Shown here piece by piece: positions 46,868 to 55,600 of a DNA stretch of 64,000 nt. Location: positions 1 through 64,000 of the forward strand of contig NZ_JAQQTF010000002.1 in NCBI RefSeq assembly GCF_028561275.1, read 5' to 3'. Origin of the DNA: Aureisphaera galaxeae. Its GTDB lineage: Bacteria; Bacteroidota; Bacteroidia; Flavobacteriales; Flavobacteriaceae. The stretch's first letter is position 1. Every line of letters starts with the position of its first letter. The notes beneath the pieces are model-generated. The model did no database searches, was not told where the DNA came from, and was given only the letters and a program-made list of their open reading frames with translations. The translations under genes and the position numbers were made by a program.

Positions 46868-46895
46868 AAGCGGGCATTCGAAAGAATGCCCGCTT
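46868..46895. terminator. Bidirectional terminator between cohesin-like and CHAT genes
   Basis: AAGCGGGCATTC and GAATGCCCGCTT form a perfect 12-pair stem around a GAAA tetraloop between convergent genes. Confidence 0.9.
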
Positions 46896-46914
46896 ACTTA
46901 TATAGATCATGGAA

Positions 46915-49680
46915 TTAAGATTTCCTGATAAATTTACTGCCTAGAATAAATAACAAGGGAACAATAAGTAGTAACCAAAGCAAGGGTTTAGGAAAACGAG
47001 ATGGTGTGTCTAAGGCAATGGGACCATCATAACCCGTTAATGTAATGGGGCTCCAATAGAAAGGAGAAGCCTCGCTGGTATTTGCATATTGGTTTAAGTA
47101 GGCGAGTTTCGCATCTCTAAGGGCTTTAGATTTTGTTTTACCAGAAGCTAATTCATCATAAAACTTTGTGGTGATCTCAAAACTTGACTTTTCGTTCACA
47201 TTCCATAGTGTAGACACTACACTTCGGGCTCCAGCTTTAAAAAACCCTCGTTTAATGCTGAAGATACCCTCCCCTTTTTTTAGATCACCTACATCTGTTT
47301 TACAAGCACTTAAAACCACCATTTCCTTTCTGTTTTTCAGTAGGAAAAGTTCATCCAACCGCAATTCCGAGTCATAAAAAGCTAACCATGGGCCATTACC
47401 ATCTGTCCCTCCATGGGTAGAAATATGAATGACCGAATTCTTATCGAATTCCTCCAGAAAGGCATCTTTGGAAGCCTCTTTGAACGTATATATATCCTCT
47501 TGAAAGTAAGCCCACAAAGCTTCCGATTCCCGCAGACCATACGTAAGCTCATCCATAGGAGGGTTTCTGAATATGATCGGGTAAAAACTTGCCGTACTCG
47601 TGCTTCCGTTTTCTCGCAGACGCCCTATCTGTACATCCAATGAATGTGAGTATTTATAGAGTACGTTGCATTGGGAAATGAGATACGCTTCGGGAAGGGG
47701 TAAATCTTCCGAGACGGTAAGTGCTTCAAAAGGTACTGTTTGAATAATCCCGTCGGGAATAATGGTAATAGAATCCCAGTCGAAGGTTTCGGCAAAATCT
47801 TCGAAGGGGAGCAGAATTTTATACAGTTGGGTAGCACGAAATACATATTCCGTTATTTCCTGTTGATTCCCGAAAGGTTTCGTCCAAAGTTTCTGGAGTT
47901 CTTGGATGCGTTCCACTAGTTTTGGGACGCTCGAAGAGAGTTGACGGAATTGAACTCCTTCTTTCGAAATCATGAGCGCATACCCTAAGCTATCTCCTAA
48001 AGCATAGCTTACGATGCGTTCGTCTTTCTTCATGTCCTTTTGAATGTCTTGGAACGAGGAAATAGTAAGCTGTTTTTTGGAGCTCACATATACGGGATAG
48101 ATGGCTTCCAGTGAGTCTACAAACTTCCTATGTCGGTTTTTTAGCTTTAAGAGTTCTTTCTTCGTGGCTTCAACTTCGTCTTTGGCAACATCTTTCAACA
48201 TAGCTTGGGTCAATGAAAGCTGTCCCTCTTGCAACTTACGTAGCATAAATTCCTCCTGTTTCAATGCAACCGCGGGAATGTTAGCTCTTTGTTTGGCCCA
48301 AACATCTACCGTACTTTCCAATAGCAATAACCCTTTGTTTTTTTCCATGTAGTAAAGGGCTTGCTCAGGTTTTTGAGTGAGGAAAGCTACTTTTATTGCG
48401 TCTAAGTATAATGCAGATGCTTTTTCTCGCCAGTTCAGTTTAGAAATCACCTCGCGACTCTCTAAAAAAAGTTCATCAATAGTAGCATCGGCTAAGGTTA
48501 AAACGGCTTCAGCCTCTCGCAGACAGCGCTTCTCTCCACTTTCTTCGTAGTAACGAATCCAAGCACTCGAAAGATCGTTTAAATAGCCGAACAGACGTTT
48601 CTTGTCTGGGGAAATTCCTATTTCCGCCTTAGAGGGTAGTTTCCTTTTTGGAGTTGAGGTATGTCCATGGGCAACCCAAGAAACGGCATCGTAGTAATGG
48701 TCCAATCCTTTTTCCGGATGACCGGATCGAAACTCCAAATCACCCAGATGATTGGATACATTACTCAATAAAATGGGATTCTTTTCGGTATACGCTCTAG
48801 CCTTTTCGAAATAGGGCCTTGCTTTTTCGAAATAGCCCTCCTCAATTTCAATACCCCCAAGTATGGTAAGTGAATAAAATACGTCTTGCGTTGCTTCCAA
48901 TTCTTGAAACATGGGCAAGGCCTTGCGGGCATTCTGTCTGGCTTCATCATAACTACCCGCAATTTTATACATGGCCGCTGTGTTAAGAAGGACCTTTGCC
49001 CAACGCCATTTGCTTATTTCTACACCCTCCAATGAATCAATATTGCTTCGAACGCGAAGGAAGTCGTCCAATTGGGAGGGGTCGCCAATATCTACATAGT
49101 TTGCCAGTGTATTGATGAGCGTAATGAGTTCCCTGTCCGGGCGTTCTCCCTTTTTTAGGATTTGCCGTGATAATTGATAGTGCTCCAATGCATTTTGAAA
49201 ATCCCCCCAATGGTTATAGATATTCCCTAATTCTCGGTATGCCGTGCCGCTCCTTATTTCGTGATCCTCTGAGACAGATACCAAGGTGTCATAATAGGCC
49301 TTGGCGGCCCAAAGATCGGGCTCATCGGCATAGTAATGGAAATACCCTAAATTGTACAGATTCCTTTTGGTCTTATCATCTGTAGGAGGATATTTCAACA
49401 AGCGAAGGGCTCGTTCTTTTTTACCATACCATTGCGCCTTTACGGCATTGTTATTACGAACCTTACACCATTTGGCAAATTCATAATAGGCATCTTCTAA
49501 ATGCGGAGTGTCTTCGGGAAGTTTTCCGAGATAATTTTCTATACTCGCTTCCTTTTCGGGATTGGGTATTTCCAAAACCAAAAGGGAGTCTACATACTCT
49601 GCTACAGTTTGTTGGGAATGGGCCGTGGCCATTGCCAAAACGAAGCATAACCAAAGTACCGTTTTTCTTATTTCCCCCAT
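46915..49680 (-). CDS. Exported TPR-CHAT peptidase with C-terminal membrane anchor
   Basis: 921 residues. A signal peptide (about 1-22, ending AHSQ) starts the protein; TPR helices fill about 60-420 (DFQNALEHYQLSRQIL, YEKARPYFEKARAYTEK-like units), then coiled coils, then a CHAT domain (about 620-880). The caspase-like dyad is H756 (ISTHGG) and C793 (VLSACKTDVG); GARSVVSTLWNV and SPFYWSPITLTG are also CHAT blocks. The last 25 residues are one membrane helix (LLWLLLIVPLLFILG) and a basic tail. The CHAT part should therefore face the periplasm, anchored in the inner membrane. A subtilisin-type lipoprotein gene lies directly upstream on the same strand, 112 bases away. Confidence 0.88.
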   Translation of the reverse strand: MGEIRKTVLWLCFVLAMATAHSQQTVAEYVDSLLVLEIPNPEKEASIENYLGKLPEDTPHLEDAYYEFAKWCKVRNNNAVKAQWYGKKERALRLLKYPPTDDKTKRNLYNLGYFHYYADEPDLWAAKAYYDTLVSVSEDHEIRSGTAYRELGNIYNHWGDFQNALEHYQLSRQILKKGERPDRELITLINTLANYVDIGDPSQLDDFLRVRSNIDSLEGVEISKWRWAKVLLNTAAMYKIAGSYDEARQNARKALPMFQELEATQDVFYSLTILGGIEIEEGYFEKARPYFEKARAYTEKNPILLSNVSNHLGDLEFRSGHPEKGLDHYYDAVSWVAHGHTSTPKRKLPSKAEIGISPDKKRLFGYLNDLSSAWIRYYEESGEKRCLREAEAVLTLADATIDELFLESREVISKLNWREKASALYLDAIKVAFLTQKPEQALYYMEKNKGLLLLESTVDVWAKQRANIPAVALKQEEFMLRKLQEGQLSLTQAMLKDVAKDEVEATKKELLKLKNRHRKFVDSLEAIYPVYVSSKKQLTISSFQDIQKDMKKDERIVSYALGDSLGYALMISKEGVQFRQLSSSVPKLVERIQELQKLWTKPFGNQQEITEYVFRATQLYKILLPFEDFAETFDWDSITIIPDGIIQTVPFEALTVSEDLPLPEAYLISQCNVLYKYSHSLDVQIGRLRENGSTSTASFYPIIFRNPPMDELTYGLRESEALWAYFQEDIYTFKEASKDAFLEEFDKNSVIHISTHGGTDGNGPWLAFYDSELRLDELFLLKNRKEMVVLSACKTDVGDLKKGEGIFSIKRGFFKAGARSVVSTLWNVNEKSSFEITTKFYDELASGKTKSKALRDAKLAYLNQYANTSEASPFYWSPITLTGYDGPIALDTPSRFPKPLLWLLLIVPLLFILGSKFIRKS

Positions 49681-49715
49681 CAGTAAAACGTTTTGCAGGT
49701 TAAAGATACTATTTA

Positions 49716-49742
49716 GGGGAAGGAATTGGAAATCCCTTCCCC
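49716..49742. terminator. Stem-loop between the S8 peptidase and CHAT genes
   Basis: GGGGAAGG pairs with CCTTCCCC, extended by ATT/AAT after one mismatch. No T run follows on the minus strand, so it may attenuate or protect RNA rather than terminate. Confidence 0.45.
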
Positions 49743-49792
49743 AGTGGTCTAAATAATAATAGTTGTACCTAAACCTAATTATTCAAACCTCA

Positions 49793-51043
49793 CTAATAGT
49801 AGATGTAAGAGTGGTACAGTATGTTATTCAGGTTATCATCCGGAATACCACTGGCAATCACGGACGAAATAAGCTGACTGGGACTCATGCCAGGTACATG
49901 CATACCCGCGGCGATGGCCGAAGCGTATGCGTTAGCGTATGAGGTTCCGTATAGTAAGATATATTCGTTTGCATCTATATAAAATGGAATGTTCTCACCC
50001 GGTGCAGCCAAGTCTACAGAGCCTTCCCCCCAATTGGAAAAACGGGATAATCCTACCTCTATCAAGTCTGTATTCCACGATGCGATAGACAGGATATTGG
50101 CGTCTTCGTATGAAGAAGGGTAATGACGAACGAGATCATTGTTATTTTCGTCATTTCCAGCAGAGGCTACGATCACTTTTTTATCCAAGGTTTCTTCTAT
50201 AAATCGTTTCAGTAACTCATATTGGGTTTCATACCATCCAAAACTTAAATTGATAATGGCCACATCTTCATTGTTGGCGGCATACCTAAATCCACAAAGG
50301 ATATCAAAGTAGGTTCCGATACCGTTTTGATCGAATACTTTTACTGGAAGTACTTGAAAATCCACATCCTGGGCATCCAATGTTTCGTATATGAGGGAAA
50401 TTACCTGTGTAGCATGTCCGTGGTCGTCGAACGGATTGTTGTCTTGTTCTACAAAGTCCCATCCTATATAATCATTCATACCGTTGTCCGTACAGGAATC
50501 CCCCGAAGCTTCACTATTGTAAAGAAAAGGTTCTTCGAAACGGAAATAGTTATAATCAATGCCCGTATCCAATACAGCGATAGTCACCCCACTATTGGTT
50601 GTGGACATGATATCCAATCCCGTTGTAATGTGCGCTGGACCAAAAGGGGCGCTTAACTCTATACCATCATGCTTAATAATGGGATTGAATTCCGAACCTT
50701 CAACACCGGCATCATCTTTTGTAGATTCTGTTACACCCTCTAGCGTGCCTCCGCCTGGCAAGTTACCATTAGAATCAACTTCGAAGATCCATAATTCCAA
50801 GCTAGGATCTGCACAGGAACAGGTTTTATAGTCCTCTACCTGATAGAAGTCCCGTAACACTTGCTTTTCTGCCTCTGTAAGGCCGGCGTCATACTTAATA
50901 ATTACCTGTCCTGGGACCAATACATTTCCTCCCACAAAATCTGTAGTGGGTCCATTTTCTAGGACTTCAGGGGTATTTGTGGTTTCTTTTTCACATGCGG
51001 ATATGAGTAGCAATAATGCTACGAATAAACATAACTTTTTCAT
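49793..51043 (-). CDS. S8 (subtilisin-family) serine peptidase lipoprotein
   Basis: 416 residues from the ATG at 51043; an upstream ATG at 51094 would add 17 charged residues before the signal and is less likely. The signal ends in a lipobox (LISAC). The catalytic triad is D159 (VLDTGID), H208 (DDHGHATQ) and S368 (YGTSYANAYASAIAAG), with oxyanion N297 in SAGNDEN. The segment before the catalytic domain contains an inhibitor-like prodomain (VPGQVIIKYDAGLTEAEKQVL). The Pro of the usual GTSMAxP motif is Tyr here. The enzyme should be on the outer face of a membrane. It precedes the CHAT gene. Confidence 0.92.
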   Translation of the reverse strand: MKKLCLFVALLLLISACEKETTNTPEVLENGPTTDFVGGNVLVPGQVIIKYDAGLTEAEKQVLRDFYQVEDYKTCSCADPSLELWIFEVDSNGNLPGGGTLEGVTESTKDDAGVEGSEFNPIIKHDGIELSAPFGPAHITTGLDIMSTTNSGVTIAVLDTGIDYNYFRFEEPFLYNSEASGDSCTDNGMNDYIGWDFVEQDNNPFDDHGHATQVISLIYETLDAQDVDFQVLPVKVFDQNGIGTYFDILCGFRYAANNEDVAIINLSFGWYETQYELLKRFIEETLDKKVIVASAGNDENNNDLVRHYPSSYEDANILSIASWNTDLIEVGLSRFSNWGEGSVDLAAPGENIPFYIDANEYILLYGTSYANAYASAIAAGMHVPGMSPSQLISSVIASGIPDDNLNNILYHSYIYY

Positions 51044-51374
51044 AATTGTTGTTTTAATAATTAGGTTTAGGTTTTGTATTCTTCGAATTCTCACAAGGAG
51101 AATTAATAGGGCATATTTGTCTTGTTTTTTATGCCCGGGTTCATCTTACTCTATTGCAGGCTTTTCAGATTTCGCCTTTTGTGAATCGATTCAACCACAT
51201 GAGGTTAATCCCGAAATTTGTTACCCATAAGGTCATGAATTTTTTGTTCGAAGAGTCCTATTTCCGTTAAACACACAATTCTTTTATGGTAATTCCACAA
51301 TGGGATATTTCTCCTTCTAGTTTTCAAAGAATGAAAAGGTCGAAAGGCAGAAAATGGATTTTGAAATGGGAAGC

Positions 51375-52481
51375 TTACACCGCTTGGTGCTGCTTTTTGA
51401 ATTCTAAAGGGGAAATGGAAGTCATCTTTTTGAAGGCGTTATAAAATGCAGACTTGGAACGGAATCCCGATTCGCTGGCGATGCCTTCAACCGTGTATTT
51501 GGCAAAAGTGTCATCCAATAACAATGTTTTTGCATACTCAATGCGGTAGGTATTGATGAAATCGAAAAAGGACTTTCCCGATTTACCATTGATACTTTGT
51601 GAAAGGTAGTTGGGATTGGTTTCCAAAGCATCCGAAAGGCCCTTTAAGGTAAGGGTAGGATTTAGAAAAGGCCTTTCCCTTTCAAAATACAGTTGCAGTT
51701 CCTGGAACAAGCGATCCTTTTCCGTATCTGCCAGGGTAGGAGTTTGCCTGGAAAAAGACTTTACTGGGGCAATGATGCCCAAACCCTGATAGATTTCTGG
51801 ACGGAGTAAAACGACCAGCATGATAATAAAACAGAAGACACTTAAGAATCCCGATAGAATCAGCACTTCATTTTGTCCAATTTGCAAGGCAATTAGGGAA
51901 ACTGCAACGGGACTAAGTATGAGATATAGGATAAAACCATAGAACCAGATCAGCACATTTTGATTCGTATAGGAATACTCTTCCTTTGCCAATTGATGGT
52001 ACCGGCGAATGTCTTTATAGATCAAATAAATATAAAATAGTGCAACGGCAATAAAACTCACTTCCCGTTGTAAGGGATACCAATCGGAACCTGCATTCAT
52101 CCGTTGCAGATATTCCAATTTTTCTGCATCGGACAGGGGTAGTATTACCGATGCCCATAAGGCCAGTTGAATTAGGAATGGAATAACATGGAGTAGTTGT
52201 GCTGGTTTAAAAGAATAGCTGTTTGTTAGGTAAGTGCGTACGTAAAAGAAAAGGATGGGTCCTCCCAGGAAGGCCAAGGCATATCCCAACAAAGAGACCT
52301 GGGGTAGCACTTCGATCCTGTTCAACGAAAACAGGAGCAAACAACATCCCAAAAACACCAACAAAGCCGTGAGCCATCGATTGGCCTTTACATCGTATTT
52401 GCTATTGAACAGCAGCACGATGGCAAAACTTATAAGCTGGAGCGCACTGAATATGAGTATAGCAAGAAAGGCCTGTGTCAT
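51375..52481 (-). CDS. Membrane-bound AraC-family regulator
   Basis: 368 residues. Seven membrane helices (about 1-230) are followed by a cytoplasmic AraC helix-turn-helix pair (about 262-362; LKGLSDALETNPNYLSQSIN and VEGIASESGFRSKSAFYNAFKKMTSISP). This layout senses a signal in or across the membrane and acts on DNA directly. It is divergent from the large HYR gene across a 210-base region that contains the CTATAG repeat, so that gene is the likely target. Minus-strand neighbours downstream are the S8 and CHAT genes. Confidence 0.9.
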   Translation of the reverse strand: MTQAFLAILIFSALQLISFAIVLLFNSKYDVKANRWLTALLVFLGCCLLLFSLNRIEVLPQVSLLGYALAFLGGPILFFYVRTYLTNSYSFKPAQLLHVIPFLIQLALWASVILPLSDAEKLEYLQRMNAGSDWYPLQREVSFIAVALFYIYLIYKDIRRYHQLAKEEYSYTNQNVLIWFYGFILYLILSPVAVSLIALQIGQNEVLILSGFLSVFCFIIMLVVLLRPEIYQGLGIIAPVKSFSRQTPTLADTEKDRLFQELQLYFERERPFLNPTLTLKGLSDALETNPNYLSQSINGKSGKSFFDFINTYRIEYAKTLLLDDTFAKYTVEGIASESGFRSKSAFYNAFKKMTSISPLEFKKQHQAV

Positions 52482-52599
52482 GGTTTATAATAGTAGGACT
52501 AAGGTAGGCTTTTCCATCCCCATTTTAAAATGATACCGTGATTTACTTGTCAAAAGACTTAATTATAAATATTTGATTATCAGTATTTTATGATCTTGT

Positions 52600-52625
52600 C
52601 TAGAGTTTTGTCTATAAGCTATAAT
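52600..52625. promoter_or_regulatory. CTATAG-type repeat upstream of the HYR gene
   Basis: CTAGAG-TTTTGT-CTATAA (52600-52617) matches, in reverse orientation, the element at 63077. It ends 75 bases before the ATG at 52692. The following GCTATAATAGG also resembles the bases after the second element. Confidence 0.45.
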
Positions 52626-52691
52626 AGGTTTTTAGGGGCAGATTCTGGTGTTTTGACCCAACGAATTTACGAACCCCAAAATAATGACCCT

Positions 52692-55600
52692 ATGAAATTC
52701 TATTACCCCAAACACCTTATTTTCTCCTTTCGGAAGAATGATCCACTACAGCATACGCGCATTTCATTGTTGCTAAGTCTGGTACTCGTCATTTTACTTT
52801 TAAACTCCTCAGTCCTACTGGGCAGAATGTCCTACTCACATATCGCATATACACCCTTACCTGTAGGCCTTATCTGCCCAGGCAATAGCACTATAAATAA
52901 TGATCCTGGTCAATGTAATGCATTTGTCACGGTATCACCACCTATAGTAACCGAAGGTGGCGTGCCTGCCCCCGTCGTAGGACCGCTAACGACCTTTAAT
53001 GTCAATGGTTCTAATCAATTGATAGACACCCCTACCTTACTCGAAGAACTTACCTATCACGTCGTAGATGTTTCCTTGGAAATTTTCTTTACAGGGGATT
53101 TTAGTGATTCGTCCGAGTGCTTTGACCTAACTGGCCCGGACGGATCACTTATATACTCAGTTTGCGATGTTGGGAATTCATGCATTGATGTAAATGATTC
53201 GGTCACGATTCCCGCAGCCACATGGAACGGTTGGTTAGATACTTTTGGAAGGGACCTCACCTTTACACTTTTGGGAGATCCAGATGTTGAGGGCGATGTC
53301 ATCTGTATCGATAATCATTTTCAACTCACTCTGGTGTACCCGCTAACATATACGCTTACCAACGATTACAATGGGACCGATGACGCTTCGGATACCTATC
53401 CGGTGGGAACAACCACGGTAACTTGGACGGTGGTAGATTTTGACGGAACCACAGACACCTGCTCCATGGACGTCACGGTAGTAGATGCCGAAGCACCTGC
53501 TATAACCTGTCCAGATGATATTACGGTGGAGCAAGACGGAGGTATTTGTGGCGCTGTCGTTGACTACACACTGCCTATCGTAAGTGATAATTGTCTCTTG
53601 GGGGGAATACCCTCTACTTTCATACCCATGGGAGAATATAACGACAAGGCTTATTTTCTATCGGTTGGAACTGCCACTGCTCCAGATGCATTTACTGAGG
53701 CTGAGTCCTTGGGAGCCTATTTAGCTACCATTCCCGATGCAGCTACCAATAATTTTGTTCGCACCGCGGCCAATGATGCCGGATGGGGCGGAGCCATTCT
53801 AATTGGATATAATGATATAGCTGTAGAAGGTACTTTCGAATGGCACAGCGGAGCCCCTGTGACCTATGAAAATTGGATTCCCGGTCAACCTGATGCCACC
53901 TTCCCGTTGGAGGATTATGTGGTGATGCGCAACACAGAGCAATGGAACGATATTCCCGATGGTACCGGTAGAAGGTATGTGATCGAATTCGATCTTTCCC
54001 CAACGCAAACCGCTGGCCTTCCAAGTGGAAGTGTTTTCCCTATGGGGACCACCACCAATACCTTCGAGTATACAGATAATTCGGGAAACACCACTACCTG
54101 TAGTTTCGATGTTACCGTATTAGACACCGTTCCACCGGTATTGGACAGTTGCCCATCCGATGTGGTTGTGCCAACGGCAGCGGGAACTTGCGAAGCAATA
54201 CTTAATGTTTCCTTACCCAATGCAACCGATACCTGTTCTGGAGTGACAGTGACATCCGATCCTTCTCCGGGAACCATACTTCCTTGGGGAACTCATATCA
54301 TTACCGTAACAGCTACAGATGATGCCGGCAATACAGATACATGCTCGTTTAATTTTGTGGTTCAGGATAACGAGGCTCCCATCGTAACCTGCCCCGCTGA
54401 TATTGTGGTAAATAATGATCCAGGAACTTGTGGAGCTGTGGTTACCTTCCCTAATGCCACGGCGGTAGACAATTGTACCCCTACACAAGTGCTTCAGATA
54501 TTAGGTCCGCCGAGCGGAAGCGTATTTCCTGTAGGAACCACGATTGTTGGTTTTGAGGGATTCGATCTCTTCGGAAATAGTGACGTCTGCTTCTTTACGG
54601 TAACTGTAAATGATGTGGAAGCACCGGAGATTGCATGCCCAGGTACCATAGCTGCTAATTCCGAATTGGGAAGATGCGATGCAGAAGTAATGATTCCATC
54701 GCCTGTTGTTAGCGATCTTTGTGACTCCTCTTTTGTAGGCCCAATGACCGTATTCAATTTTGTTGGGGGCTCTTTAGCAGATACCCCTACGCTACTCAAC
54801 GGGGTACGACCCGTAATTCCTGGATCAGGAAACGTAAGAATTGATATTCGATTTGCTGGAGATTTTGATGAGCCTAGTGAATGCTTTCTTTTAAGAAATC
54901 CTGCAGGTATTACGTACGCCACGGAATGTAATGAAATGGCATGTACAGAAGACAGTACAGTAGCTTTGGTGGGATCCACCACTTGGAACAATTTAATTAC
55001 TACCTATGGCCCTGCACTTACATTTACGTTAGAGGCAGATTCGGATGTGGACCTGGCTTCTTGTTCAACAAACTATTTTCAGTTAGAGATAACCTATCCC
55101 GATGCTATTAACATAACAAATGACTTTAATGGAACGGATGATGCTTCAGACCGCTATCCGGTAGGGACCACAACGGTAAATTGGACAGCCGTAGATGCCT
55201 TTGGCAATAGTAGTACCTGTAGTATGGATGTTGTTGTAACGGACACCGAAGCTCCTGAAATTACCTGTTCTGATAACATAACTGCAGTAACAGATCCTGG
55301 CTTTTGCGAAGCCAATGTCTCTGTTTCCACGCCTAACATTTTGGGTATTTGCGATACGGGGACTGAGTTTACGGGTCCTCTTACCGATATGATTTTTGTA
55401 AGCAATGATTTGGTAGATACGCCTACAACTATTGCTGGGCTTCCCAGTACTACTGGGGATGTTACTATGGAGGTATATTTCGAAGGTGAGTTCGACTCTC
55501 CCGATGAGTGTTTCGTAATAAGCGGTCCGGACGGAATGGTTCTTTTTTCAGAATGCGCCCCAGAAACTTCGAGATGTGTCGGAACGTTTCGATCCTTCAT

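Noticed and set aside
46915-51043. CRISPR-associated (Craspase-like) TPR-CHAT
   Set aside because: No Cas7-11 or other cas gene and no repeat array is present, and the protein is exported.
53600-53993. C-type-lectin-like domain as target of a diversity-generating retroelement
   Set aside because: No reverse transcriptase or template repeat is in the window and the domain is internal, not at the C-terminus where variable regions normally lie.
54494-54991. Long antisense open frames inside the HYR genes (for example 54494-54991 and 56858-57472 on the minus strand)
   Set aside because: They mirror the repetitive Thr/Val/Asp-rich coding strand, lack a recognisable protein pattern and sit wholly inside strong plus-strand genes.
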